NCBI RefSeq assembly: GCF_019049655.1
Contig: NZ_JAFMOX010000065.1
Location: forward strand, 1-64,000
DNA: 64,000 nucleotides
Reading direction: 5' to 3'
Source: Rahnella rivi
GTDB taxonomy: Bacteria > Pseudomonadota > Gammaproteobacteria > Enterobacterales > Enterobacteriaceae
Shown here piece after piece: positions 8,473-16,927 of this stretch (position 1 is its first letter; the number at the start of each line of letters is the position of its first letter). The position numbers and the translations under genes were made by a program. The notes beneath the pieces were generated by a model, which was not told the DNA's origin, did not search any database, and saw only the letters and a list, made by a program, of their open reading frames with translations.

Positions 8473-9303
8473 TTAATCTTCTAAGAACAGCGGCCCCATA
8501 TTGACCTGGGGTAATGCAAATTTCTCGGGGTAATCCACAGAAACCAGATACAAGCCTTCGGCTTTTCCGGTCGCCGCAGCCAGATTGCGATCTTTCGCCG
8601 CCAGCAGCTCTGCCATCCAGCTCACCGGCTGATTCCCCGCACCAATTTCCACCAGACTGCCGACAATATTGCGCACCATATGATGCACAAACGCGTTCGC
8701 CTTGATGTCCACCACGACATAATTACCGTGGCGTGTGACATTCAGGTGCACCATGTAGCGCCACGGCGTACGCGACTGACACTGCGACGCGCGAAACGAC
8801 GTGAAGTCGTTCTCACCCAGCAACGCCTGACCGGCGAGCTGCATTTTTTCCACGTCGAGCGGCATGTGAACGTGCGTCACACCGGTGTGCAAAATCGCCG
8901 AACGGTAGCGATGATTGTAGATAACATAACGATAACGGCGGGCAGTGGCGCTGAAACGGGCGTGAAAATCTTCCCCGACGTTGGCACACCAGCGTACCGC
9001 AATGTCTTTCGGCAGGTGCGTGTTCACGCCCATTGTCCAGGCCGCATCATTACGCATCACCGGCGTATCGAAATGGACCACCTGACCGGTGGCGCTGACG
9101 CCCGCATCGGTGCGCCCTGCGCAAAACACCACAATCGGCGAATCGGCCACACGGCTCAGTGATTTCTCCAGACATTCCTGAACGCTGGCGGCTCCCTGCT
9201 GACGCTGCCAGCCGAAATATGCGCTGCCGTTGTACTCAATACCTAACGCAATGCGCCCCACTACCGGGGCTGCACTGACGTCAGAAATAACCTCGTCGGA
9301 CAT
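8473..9303 (-). CDS. truA: tRNA pseudouridine(38-40) synthase TruA
   Basis: 276 residues (E. coli 270). TruA converts uridines 38-40 of the tRNA anticodon stem-loop to pseudouridine. The catalytic aspartate is Asp66 in CAGRTDAGVS. The N-terminus (IALGIEYNGSAYFGWQRQ) and the C-terminal FVHHMVRNIVGSLVEIGAG are both conserved. The start is 2 bases after the usg stop, so the two genes are probably co-translated. Confidence 0.96.
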   Translation of the reverse strand: MSDEVISDVSAAPVVGRIALGIEYNGSAYFGWQRQQGAASVQECLEKSLSRVADSPIVVFCAGRTDAGVSATGQVVHFDTPVMRNDAAWTMGVNTHLPKDIAVRWCANVGEDFHARFSATARRYRYVIYNHRYRSAILHTGVTHVHMPLDVEKMQLAGQALLGENDFTSFRASQCQSRTPWRYMVHLNVTRHGNYVVVDIKANAFVHHMVRNIVGSLVEIGAGNQPVSWMAELLAAKDRNLAAATGKAEGLYLVSVDYPEKFALPQVNMGPLFLED

Positions 9304-9305
9304 AA

Positions 9306-10316
9306 TCAGTACCAGTACTCATTGATCAGTTTTTCTGCGGTTTCCACCGCCATCAGGGCACCGCCGAAACGCACGTTATCCGCCACTGACCAGAATTGCA
9401 GTAATTCAGGCACGCCGTAGTCATTACGCAGACAGCCAATGCTCAGATTGGCATTGCCGGACGCATCACTGACCTGGGTCGGGAAATCGTCTTCATCGCT
9501 CAGGGAAATATCGTCGATACGTTCAAGTTCCGCGCGTGCTTCGTCTGCAGAGAGCGGGCGCAAACCTTCCAGATGCACTACCTGCGCGTGACCGTAAAAC
9601 ACCGGCGATTGCACGCAGCTGACAGAAATTGGCAAACCGTCGTCCTGCAAGACCTTACGCACCTGATCCACCAGACGACGTTCCTGCAACACGCTGCCCT
9701 CTGCATCACTCACCAGCGGCAACAGGTTAAACGCCAGTTGCTTACTGAAGATCCCTTCCTCTGCCGGAATACCGTTCAGCAGGCGCGCACTTTGCCCGGC
9801 TAAATCATCCACCGCCGCTTTACCCAGCGCAGACACGGAGAGCAGTGACGTCACATGCAGACGCGATAAACCGGCCTGTTCGGTCAGCGGTTTGATGGCG
9901 GTCAGCAACTGACTGGTCAGGCTGTCAGCCACGGCCACAATATTACGGTTACGGTAATGGGACAGCGCGTCCGGGTTCACGCCCGGCACCACCAGAGGAA
10001 TGTCGTTTTCCAGCGAGAACAGGCCGCTGCTGTCGATAACCAGACATCCCTGATTCGCCGCTTCTTCAGCGTACAGTGCCGAGGCTTCGCTGCCCGCGAC
10101 AAAAAACGCCAGCTGAACCTGCGACCAGTCGAATTCAGACGCCAGCTGCACGCGCAGGCTTTTGCCATTGAAACGCACGGTCTGACCGGCGCTGCGCTCA
10201 CTGGCCAGCGGGAAGAGCTCACCAACCGGGAACTGACGTTCAGCCAATAATTCCAGTAACGCATCACCGACTGCGCCCGTTGCGCCAAGCAGCGCAATAT
10301 TCCAGCCATCAGACAT
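9306..10316 (-). CDS. usg: Semialdehyde dehydrogenase-like protein Usg
   Basis: 336 residues (E. coli 337), starting MSDGWNIALLGATGAVGDAL at the ATG at 10316. The fold is that of aspartate-semialdehyde dehydrogenase: a dinucleotide-binding motif GATGAVG at residues 9-15 and a dimerisation domain ending RFGGALMAVETAEKLI. The active-site cysteine region of true Asd is not recognisable (VADSLTSQLL lies there), as in other Usg proteins, so its reaction is unknown. It sits in the pdxB-usg-truA-dedA run. Confidence 0.9.
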   Translation of the reverse strand: MSDGWNIALLGATGAVGDALLELLAERQFPVGELFPLASERSAGQTVRFNGKSLRVQLASEFDWSQVQLAFFVAGSEASALYAEEAANQGCLVIDSSGLFSLENDIPLVVPGVNPDALSHYRNRNIVAVADSLTSQLLTAIKPLTEQAGLSRLHVTSLLSVSALGKAAVDDLAGQSARLLNGIPAEEGIFSKQLAFNLLPLVSDAEGSVLQERRLVDQVRKVLQDDGLPISVSCVQSPVFYGHAQVVHLEGLRPLSADEARAELERIDDISLSDEDDFPTQVSDASGNANLSIGCLRNDYGVPELLQFWSVADNVRFGGALMAVETAEKLINEYWY

Positions 10317-10353
10317 GTTGGTTTTCTCCAGAAATAAAAGTGCAAAATACAAA

Positions 10354-10377
10354 GGGGCGATGAATGATCACCGCCCT
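10354..10377 (-). terminator. Stem-loop between pdxB and usg
   Basis: An inverted repeat GGGCGATGA/TCACCGCCC (one wobble) closes a short loop, followed on the minus strand by CTTTG. The T-run is weak, so it may be a pausing or attenuating hairpin rather than a full terminator. Confidence 0.4.
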
Positions 10378-10435
10378 GCTTTCGAAATCGTTATCAGATT
10401 ACTGTATGTGAAAAAGCTTAAGGCCGCGTTAAGCC

Positions 10436-11563
10436 TCAGCCCATCTGAGTGGTAAAGCCCAGCTTTTTCAGCATCTCCGCGGTGGCCGGATCGTCACATA
10501 TCACCCGTAAAGATGACCACTCGCGACGCTCTTCATAGAACTTACGCAGTTTGTCGAATTCACCTGCTTTTCCGGCGACACGGCGCAAAGGCCGGTCATC
10601 GCGGCGCACATCATACACTAAGTGAATAAGACGCAGCAGTTTGGCTTCACTCAGTGCACCGCGTAGCGTGACTTCAGCAAATTCTGGCGGCGGTAACAGC
10701 GAGGCCAGCGCCACGGTTTGCGGCTGACCGATAAACTGACTGAATGCCTCAAACACCTGGGTGGTGCCGCGCGCCTTGCCTTCCAGGCTGTAGCCTGCGA
10801 TATGTGCCGTGCCGATAGCCACTTTTTCAAGCAGCGCCAGCGATAAATCAGGCTCCGGCTCCCAGACGTCGAGCACGGCGGTCAGCTTTTTCGTGCCGTT
10901 CAGCGCATCGAGCAGCGCGGCGTTATCCACCACTTCACCACGACAGGCGTTGATCAAAATACGGTCAGCCGGCAGGCGCGCCAGCAGATCGGCATCCACC
11001 AGATGATGGGTCGCGTAAGGGCCGGACGGGTTGAGCGGCGTGTGGAAGGTCAGAATATCGGCGTCGGTGACCAGTTTTTCCAGCGGCCAGAATTCCCCTT
11101 CATCACCGCGATCGGCACGCGGGGGGTCGCATAACAGGGTGCGGACACCCAGCGCTTCCAGACGGGCATTGAGGCGTGAACCGACGTTACCCACGCCGAT
11201 AATCCCGACGGTTTTATCGCGCAGCTGGAAACCATCGCGCTCTGCGAGGATCAGCAGTGAGGAGAACACATATTCAACCACCGCAATGGCATTACAGCCC
11301 GGAGCGGCTGAGAAACCGATGCCCTGCGCAGCCAGCCAGGCATCATCAACGTGATCGGTCCCCGCTGTGGCTGTACCGACAAATTTCACCGGTTTGCCCG
11401 TCAGTAAACTTTCGTTCACCTTGGTCACCGAACGCACCATCAGCGCATCGGCATCGTTGAGCGCATCCTGCGGAACAGGACGGCCGGGAACAGCCTGCAC
11501 AGTGCCCAGCCGGCTGAACAGCTCAACGGCATACGGCATATTTTCATCAACCAGGATTTTCAC
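10436..11563 (-). CDS. pdxB: 4-phosphoerythronate dehydrogenase PdxB
   Basis: 375 residues (E. coli 378). It oxidises 4-phospho-D-erythronate in pyridoxal 5'-phosphate synthesis. It is a D-2-hydroxyacid dehydrogenase: NAD motif GIIGVGNVGSRL at about residues 120-131, catalytic Arg in NACRGEVVDN, and His in the GTAHIAGYSLEG segment. A GTG at 11563 is the likely start: it gives the family N-terminus (KILVDENMPYA) and has GGAG six bases upstream. The GTG at 11581 lies too far up. Confidence 0.94.
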   Translation of the reverse strand: MKILVDENMPYAVELFSRLGTVQAVPGRPVPQDALNDADALMVRSVTKVNESLLTGKPVKFVGTATAGTDHVDDAWLAAQGIGFSAAPGCNAIAVVEYVFSSLLILAERDGFQLRDKTVGIIGVGNVGSRLNARLEALGVRTLLCDPPRADRGDEGEFWPLEKLVTDADILTFHTPLNPSGPYATHHLVDADLLARLPADRILINACRGEVVDNAALLDALNGTKKLTAVLDVWEPEPDLSLALLEKVAIGTAHIAGYSLEGKARGTTQVFEAFSQFIGQPQTVALASLLPPPEFAEVTLRGALSEAKLLRLIHLVYDVRRDDRPLRRVAGKAGEFDKLRKFYEERREWSSLRVICDDPATAEMLKKLGFTTQMG

Positions 11564-11663
11564 GTTTGACTCCGGCAACACGGCCTAAAGAAAGAATAGA
11601 AAATAAAGAAGACAGGGATTTTGCCACGTTCGTGGCGTTGATCCCAACTTTCAGGGCACAACT

Positions 11664-12473
11664 TTACCTGTCGTTACGAAAACGCTGCGGGGTGGTGCCG
11701 GAAATTTGCTGGAACATGGTGATGAACGCCGAAGACGAGCTGTATCCCACATCGTGAGCGACGTCCTGCACATTTTTTCCCTGCTCAAGTAACGAGATAG
11801 CATGTAAAAAACGCAGCCGCTGACGCCATTGGGCAAAACTCATCCCCAGTTCCTGCTGGCAGCGGCGCGACAGCGTCCGTTCGGTGGTGTAAATCTTTGC
11901 CGCCCATTGCGCCAGCGGCGTGCTGTCAGCCGGATTCTTTTCCAGTGCGCTCAACACCTGCGACAACAATTTGTCTTCCGACGTCGGCAGATAGGTGTTT
12001 TGCCGGGGTGCCAGGCTGATTTGATCCAGCAACACGCGGCACATACGCAGGTCTGTCTCCGTCTCCGGTTCCGTCAGTTTTCGCGAAAAACAGTCATCGG
12101 CAATCGCATTAAAAATCGCGGTGGGCGTTAACAAACAGGGCGCAGACGGCAGATTTTGGTCCAGTTCGGGAGCGATATCGATGGCGCAAAACCGCGTCGT
12201 TTTGCGGTTATAACTCGAGTGCTCGGTGCCCGCCGGTAACCAGATGGCAAATTCGCGCGGCGCCAGATAGCGCTGCCCGCCCACCAGCATGGCAAGCACA
12301 CCGGATTTGACGCAGATAATCTGGCTCCACGGATGCGAATGGCGCACATACTCCGAGTTGCCTGCCACGACTTCGCCGCGAAACAGCAGCGTGGTCGGCA
12401 TTTTCTCCGGCAACGGCGGATAGTAACGTGGAGGAGGTGATGTGCGCTGAGCCGTGCCGCGTGGTGATGCCAT
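11664..12473 (-). CDS. AraC family transcriptional regulator (cupin plus HTH)
   Basis: 269 residues from the ATG at 12473, which has AAAGG at good spacing; an ATG at 12509 with no clear ribosome site would add 12 residues. The N-terminal half is a cupin sensor (HSHPWSQIICVKSGVLAMLV). The C-terminal half (about residues 170-269) has two helix-turn-helix motifs ending in the AraC signature VGYSSSSAFITMFQQISGTT. It is divergent from the exporter at 12611, with repeats between them, so it most likely regulates that exporter. The ligand is unknown. Confidence 0.85.
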   Translation of the reverse strand: MASPRGTAQRTSPPPRYYPPLPEKMPTTLLFRGEVVAGNSEYVRHSHPWSQIICVKSGVLAMLVGGQRYLAPREFAIWLPAGTEHSSYNRKTTRFCAIDIAPELDQNLPSAPCLLTPTAIFNAIADDCFSRKLTEPETETDLRMCRVLLDQISLAPRQNTYLPTSEDKLLSQVLSALEKNPADSTPLAQWAAKIYTTERTLSRRCQQELGMSFAQWRQRLRFLHAISLLEQGKNVQDVAHDVGYSSSSAFITMFQQISGTTPQRFRNDR

Positions 12474-12482
12474 AAAAGCCTT

Positions 12483-12570
12483 TTGTCTGTGACGGAAATC
12501 CCGCGCCATCAGGTTGTCTGAATTACGTGAAGGGTTGTCTGATTATCGTTATATATAACAAATAAGACAA
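12483..12570. promoter_or_regulatory. TTGTCTG repeats in the AraC/EamA divergent region
   Basis: TTGTCTG occurs at 12483-12489, 12514-12520 and 12535-12541; the last two lie within a 10-base repeat GGTTGTCTGA set 21 bases apart (two helical turns). An inverted partial copy, AGACAA, is at 12565-12570. Phased direct repeats are typical of AraC-family operators. Binding by the neighbouring regulator is inferred. Confidence 0.45.
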
Positions 12571-12610
12571 TCGTACACTGGCGCAACGATTTACTTAGGG
12601 ATGATTTGCC

Positions 12611-13507
12611 ATGAATGTACTTTTTCCGCTGATGGCCGTGTTGATCTGGTCACTCAATGCCGTGGTCAGCAAGGCTTCCGCGACCGCCATTGATCCTGCT
12701 GCCATTTCTTTTTACCGCTGGCTGCTGGCGCTGCTGACACTGACACCTTTTGTCTTGCCCGGCCTGCTGCGTAACTTTCAGGCGGTGAAACAATACTGGT
12801 GGAAACTGCTGATCCTCGGTCTGCTGGGGATGGTGCTTTATCAAAGCCTGGCCTATTACGCCGCACATAGCGTCAGTGCGTTGTTCATGGGGATACTGAA
12901 CTCGCTGATCCCGCTGCTGACCGTGGTGATCAGCCTGTTCCTGCTGAGCGTGGTGCCCACTGTCGGTATCGCGCTGGGCTGCATCATTTCTTTCGCCGGT
13001 CTGGTGTGGCTGGTCAGTGCGGGCGATCCGGCGCAACTGCTGCAACATGGGATTGGCAAAGGCGAGCTGATGATGTTTTGCGCCTCCGCGGCCTACGCGC
13101 TGTATGGCGTGCTGACCAAACGCTGGGCGATCCCGCTGCCTAACTGGCAGTCACTGTATGCGCAGATTATTTTTGGCGTATTACTGCTGCTGCCCAACTT
13201 CCTGCTGGCAAACGACGTCAGCCTGACGGTGCACAACATTCCGCTGGTGCTTTTTGCGGGGATTCCGGCCTCGATCATTGCGCCCTTTTTGTGGATCCAG
13301 GGCGTTATCCGCCTCGGTGCCAACAAAGCGTCCATTTTCATGAACCTGTCGCCGATTTTCACCGCCATTATCGCGGTGCTGTTCCTGCATGAGCATTTGC
13401 AGAGTTACCACATTATCGGCGGCGGCATTACGCTGGCCGGGGTGGTGATCGCCCAGCGGCTGCGCAAACCGCTGTTTGGCGGCGCCTGCCCTCCCGCAGA
13501 GAAATAA
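12611..13507 (+). CDS. EamA/DMT family membrane transporter
   Basis: 298 residues with about ten membrane segments in two EamA repeats (about residues 4-135 and 150-285), starting MNVLFPLMAVLIWSLNAVVS. The drug/metabolite transporter superfamily mostly exports amino acids, metabolites or toxic compounds. The substrate cannot be read from sequence. It is divergently transcribed from the AraC-type regulator, a common regulator-plus-exporter pair, and ends at a strong terminator. It interrupts the pdxB-flk adjacency seen in E. coli. Confidence 0.85.
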   Translation: MNVLFPLMAVLIWSLNAVVSKASATAIDPAAISFYRWLLALLTLTPFVLPGLLRNFQAVKQYWWKLLILGLLGMVLYQSLAYYAAHSVSALFMGILNSLIPLLTVVISLFLLSVVPTVGIALGCIISFAGLVWLVSAGDPAQLLQHGIGKGELMMFCASAAYALYGVLTKRWAIPLPNWQSLYAQIIFGVLLLLPNFLLANDVSLTVHNIPLVLFAGIPASIIAPFLWIQGVIRLGANKASIFMNLSPIFTAIIAVLFLHEHLQSYHIIGGGITLAGVVIAQRLRKPLFGGACPPAEK

Positions 13508-13520
13508 CGCCACTGAACGT

Positions 13521-13552
13521 CACTGCTCTGCGCGAAAATCAGCAGAGCAGTG
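13521..13552 (+). terminator. Terminator after the EamA gene
   Basis: CACTGCTCTGC and GCAGAGCAGTG form an 11-base perfect stem around a 10-base loop, followed by ACTGATTTTT. The T-run begins a few bases late. Confidence 0.7.
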
Positions 13553-13759
13553 ACTGATTTTTCGCTTTCGCGCCACGCCAGACGTTTTTAACGCCCGTTT
13601 TGATAAATAATATTTCTAAGAATAGTCATCAGCCTGCCATTCACGGTGTCGATTAATAAACTTTGCAGGTATGATGAGGCGCTTCTGCGCTCTTGCGCCG
13701 CGCTTTGACTTTTCTTCCAGGTTCAGGCGACGTTTTAATTTCCAGCGAAGGACGGTGAT

Positions 13760-14809
13760 ATGCAACCTTTGAGCGGCCCGGGCATGCCGGTTGGCGACAA
13801 CAGAACACAGCCTCAGGGTCAGACCGTTCCTGCTCAATCGGGTGGCGAACTGCCATTAACCCCGGCGCAGCGAACCACGCTGGAAAAGCTGATCGTAAAG
13901 CTGATGGCGCTGACGCCGATTAAATCTGCGGAGATCTGGGCCAACCTGCGCCACGACCTCGCTTTACCGCACGACGCAGAGATCACCTCGTCGCAATTTC
14001 CCCAGGCGCAGACGCTGCTGCAGGGAAAACTGACGCAGGCACAGGACAGCCACGCTTCGCGCCAGCTGATGCTGCAACTGACCGAGCTGCTGCCGCAGGG
14101 CAACAATCGTCAGGCGGTCAGCGATTTCATCCGTCAAAGTTTTGGCCACACCGTGCTCAGCCAGCTGACCCATCCGCAGTTGCAACAGGTGCTGGATCTC
14201 ATTCAGACACGCCAGATGAATATTCCGCAGCCGCAGCAAACACCGGTCACCGATCGTCCCTTGCTGCCTGCCGAACACAATAACCTGCAACAACTGGTCA
14301 CCCGTCTCAGTGCGGCCACCGGTGAAGCGCCGGTGAAAGTGTGGCAGGAGCTGTTCAATCTGGTGGGCGTCAAAGTCGGCGATGCCATACCGGCGAAACA
14401 CTTCCAGCTGCTGAGCCAGTTTATGCAGGTGAAAGCCTCACTGAGCCAGCAAACAACGCCACCGACGCTGACGACCCTGCTGAGCGTGCTTAAACAACCC
14501 GCCACAACGCAGGAAATTCGCCAGCTCACCGAATACGTGGAAAACCGCTTCAACGCGACGTTATCATCGCCCCTCACGCCGGTGCAGGTGAATGACCTGA
14601 TTGGCGTACTGTTCAGCCAGCGCGTGGATCGCACGCCGCGCAGTGAAGAGATTGATGATCACTTCACTACCACGACGCGTACCGATCCCCAGCCGATCAT
14701 GAATCCGCTTGTTGCGATGTTGCCGCCTTCCATGCAGGCGCTCGGCGGCAAGCCGCTGCTGTTTATCGCCTTTGTGGTGATTGTGCTTTTACTCTGGGCA
14801 CTGTTTTAA
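13760..14809 (+). CDS. flk: Flagellar assembly regulator Flk
   Basis: 349 residues (E. coli 331). Flk is tail-anchored: a long Gln/Pro-rich cytoplasmic domain and one C-terminal membrane helix (LLFIAFVVIVLLLWALF, residues 333-349). It monitors hook and P-ring assembly and restrains premature FlgM export. Two similar internal blocks (LTPAQRTTLEKLIVKLMA and LLPAEHNNLQQLVTRLSA, each followed by a W/F segment) suggest an internal duplication. The ATG at 13760 has AAGGA 8 bases upstream. It keeps its E. coli neighbourhood (pdxB-flk-fabB) although genes have been inserted on both sides. Confidence 0.88.
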   Translation: MQPLSGPGMPVGDNRTQPQGQTVPAQSGGELPLTPAQRTTLEKLIVKLMALTPIKSAEIWANLRHDLALPHDAEITSSQFPQAQTLLQGKLTQAQDSHASRQLMLQLTELLPQGNNRQAVSDFIRQSFGHTVLSQLTHPQLQQVLDLIQTRQMNIPQPQQTPVTDRPLLPAEHNNLQQLVTRLSAATGEAPVKVWQELFNLVGVKVGDAIPAKHFQLLSQFMQVKASLSQQTTPPTLTTLLSVLKQPATTQEIRQLTEYVENRFNATLSSPLTPVQVNDLIGVLFSQRVDRTPRSEEIDDHFTTTTRTDPQPIMNPLVAMLPPSMQALGGKPLLFIAFVVIVLLLWALF

Positions 14810-14823
14810 GCCCGCTTCGCTCC

Positions 14824-14841
14824 TGAACCTGCAAAGGTTCA
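14824..14841. terminator. Stem-loop between convergent flk and rhodanese genes
   Basis: TGAACCT-gcaa-AGGTTCA is a perfect 7-base stem with a GCAA loop in the 36-base gap between two convergent stops. It lacks a T-run in either direction, so termination efficiency is uncertain. Confidence 0.35.
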
Positions 14842-14845
14842 TCAC

Positions 14846-15301
14846 TCAGGCACAGCCACAATCTTGCGGGGCGACGTGACGGGAATAGTCTCCCCGTTCC
14901 TCGCCCGTTGCCAGCGGATGCCGGTCGCGGATCCAGAAATCCAGCCCGCCAATCATCTCTTTTACCCGAAATCCGAGCTTAGCCAGCTTGTATGCGCCCT
15001 GTGTAGAACCGTTACAGCCAATCCCGTCACAATAAGTCACATACACCACCTCTTTACTGAGGGCAGCCGTGCTCTCAGCGGTCATCAGTTTATGTGGAAA
15101 ACTCACCGCCCCCGGCACGTGCCCGCGTACATAATATTCAGCAGAACGGGTATCAATAACCACAATACCGGTGACGCCATTTTGCAAATCTGCGGCCACA
15201 TCGGCTGCGTCGGTGTAAAAACTCAGTTTTGACAGCAAATATGCAGCGCTGACTTCCGGTGACGGTGGCTCAAAAGCCAGAACATACGATGAATGCGACA
15301 T
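14846..15301 (-). CDS. Rhodanese-like domain protein
   Basis: 151 residues from the ATG at 15301, which has AGGAG at ideal spacing (longer frames run into the divergent promoter). A single rhodanese domain covers about residues 25-130: VIDTRSAEYYVRGHVPGAVS, then the active-site loop YCDGIGCNGST with the catalytic Cys first in the loop. Such proteins move sulfane sulfur or sense it. The tail HVAPQDCGCA adds a Cys-X-Cys. It is divergent from a MocR-type regulator with 99 bases between starts, so that regulator may control it. The partner is unknown. Confidence 0.85.
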   Translation of the reverse strand: MSHSSYVLAFEPPSPEVSAAYLLSKLSFYTDAADVAADLQNGVTGIVVIDTRSAEYYVRGHVPGAVSFPHKLMTAESTAALSKEVVYVTYCDGIGCNGSTQGAYKLAKLGFRVKEMIGGLDFWIRDRHPLATGEERGDYSRHVAPQDCGCA

Positions 15302-15355
15302 ATCTTCTCCTGTGAGATTTTCTTTGTTGAAAGCCGTTCCATCATCACCAATTTT

Positions 15356-15396
15356 GGTCTTATTATTGATGCCAATTTCAGCCATATGATAAGACC
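15356..15396. promoter_or_regulatory. Inverted repeat between rhodanese and MocR genes
   Basis: GGTCTTAT (15356-15363) and ATAAGACC (15389-15396) are perfect inverted copies whose centres are 33 bases apart, about three helical turns. They lie in the divergent promoter region and are a plausible operator for the MocR-type regulator. The second copy overlaps the alternative ATG at 15386, favouring the later start. Confidence 0.4.
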
Positions 15397-15400
15397 CATT

Positions 15401-16927
15401 ATGCCCAAAACGGATCGGCCTTCCGCCTTGATCACTTTGTTCGGAGATACCGCTGAGCGGGGTCAGGCAGCGCCTGCCGGGCTGCGCGACCGCCTGTGTG
15501 CCGCACTGCGCAGCGCCATTCACAGCGGTGCGCTGATTGCCGGGGAGAGATTACCGTCATCCCGCCTGCTGGCCGCTGATCTGAACCTGTCCCGCATCAC
15601 CGTGGAAGCGGCGTATGCCCAGACAGAAGCGGAAGGTTATCTGTATCGCCAAACGGGAAAAGGCACCTTTGTCAGCGCATCCCTTCCCCGCCCCGCAGCA
15701 CCGCGCAAACAGGCCATAATTGCCGTAAGCCCCCCGAGACTGTCAGCACGTGGACAAACCATTTTGGCAACCGGCGGGTGCCGCGATCCGCAATTCCCGC
15801 TGGCTTTTGCCGCCGGTTCGCCCGATCTGCGCGCATTCCCGCTCAAAACCTGGAAACAGCTGACCGCCAGGCAATTGCGCGTTCACGGCGAGCGTCTGCT
15901 GGGTTATGGCGATCCGCAGGGCTATTTACCCTTACGCGAAGCCATCGCCAGCTATCTGCAACAATCGCGCGGCGTGGTGTGTTCGGCAGAACAGATCCTG
16001 ATCACCACCAGTTCGCAGCAGGCGCTGCAATTACTGGCGATGCTGCTTATCGATCCGGCCGATTGTGTCTGGCTGGAACAGCCCGGTTATCCGGGTGCGC
16101 GCAACGCGTTTGCCAGTGCGGGTGCGGATATTTGTGCCGTTGCGGTTGACGGTGAAGGGATCGCGCCGGCGGCGAATTTACCCGTGCCGCGCCTGATGTA
16201 TCTGACGCCGTCACACCATTACCCGACCGGCGTCAGCCTGAGTTTGCCGCGCCGCCTGCATCTGCTTGACTACGCAAAGCGTCACGGCAGCTGGATCATT
16301 GAGGACGACTACGACAGCGAGCTGCATTACGACGGACGCCCTCTTCCGGCCATGCAGGGGCTGGATAAATATCAGCAGGTCATTTATCTCGGCACGTTTT
16401 CGAAGGTTTTATTCCCTTCTTTGCGGCTGGCCTACGCCGTGCTGCCGCCAGCTCTCGTCGGGCCAATGGTCACGATGCGCACGGTGAATGACGGACACTC
16501 TTCACAGCTGATGCAGGCGGTGACCGCTGAATTCATGCAAACGGGGCATTTCGCCGCCCACCTGCGTTTTTCCCGCCAGCTGTACCACAGCCGTCGTGAT
16601 CATCTGCTTGAACACATTAAGCAAAAAATCAGCTGGCTGACACCGCAGGTTGCCGCTGGCGGTTTACAGCTTGCTGCCCGCCTTCCTGCCGGTCAGGAGT
16701 CACACCTGAGTAAGCTTGCTGCACACGCCGGGGTGGAAACACCCCGCTTATCGCCGTTATTTCTGGATGTGCCAGGCTCTGCCGCCCGGCATCAGGACGG
16801 CTGGTTGCTGGGATTCTCCGCACTGACGCCTGCGGAAATCACGGCAGCCGTCAACCGGCTGGCGTCAATCAACGTTGCCGTTACTTCGCCAGCAGCGGCA
16901 GCAGCCACCACCCCGCCAGCCCGCTGA
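15401..16927 (+). CDS. MocR family regulator (GntR HTH fused to aminotransferase domain)
   Basis: About 508 residues from the ATG at 15401 (15386 is an alternative; neither has a strong ribosome site). The N-terminal wHTH (about residues 25-90, GERLPSSRLLAADLNLSRIT) belongs to the GntR superfamily. The remainder is a fold type I PLP aminotransferase domain, with IEDDYDSELHYDGRPLPA and a Schiff-base lysine in GTFSKVLFPSLRLAY. These regulators sense PLP or an amino-acid adduct of it (PdxR, GabR, EnuR and others). The divergent rhodanese gene is the likely target. Its 3' end overlaps the 3' end of ybiR by 47 bases. Confidence 0.88.
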   Translation: MPKTDRPSALITLFGDTAERGQAAPAGLRDRLCAALRSAIHSGALIAGERLPSSRLLAADLNLSRITVEAAYAQTEAEGYLYRQTGKGTFVSASLPRPAAPRKQAIIAVSPPRLSARGQTILATGGCRDPQFPLAFAAGSPDLRAFPLKTWKQLTARQLRVHGERLLGYGDPQGYLPLREAIASYLQQSRGVVCSAEQILITTSSQQALQLLAMLLIDPADCVWLEQPGYPGARNAFASAGADICAVAVDGEGIAPAANLPVPRLMYLTPSHHYPTGVSLSLPRRLHLLDYAKRHGSWIIEDDYDSELHYDGRPLPAMQGLDKYQQVIYLGTFSKVLFPSLRLAYAVLPPALVGPMVTMRTVNDGHSSQLMQAVTAEFMQTGHFAAHLRFSRQLYHSRRDHLLEHIKQKISWLTPQVAAGGLQLAARLPAGQESHLSKLAAHAGVETPRLSPLFLDVPGSAARHQDGWLLGFSALTPAEITAAVNRLASINVAVTSPAAAAATTPPAR

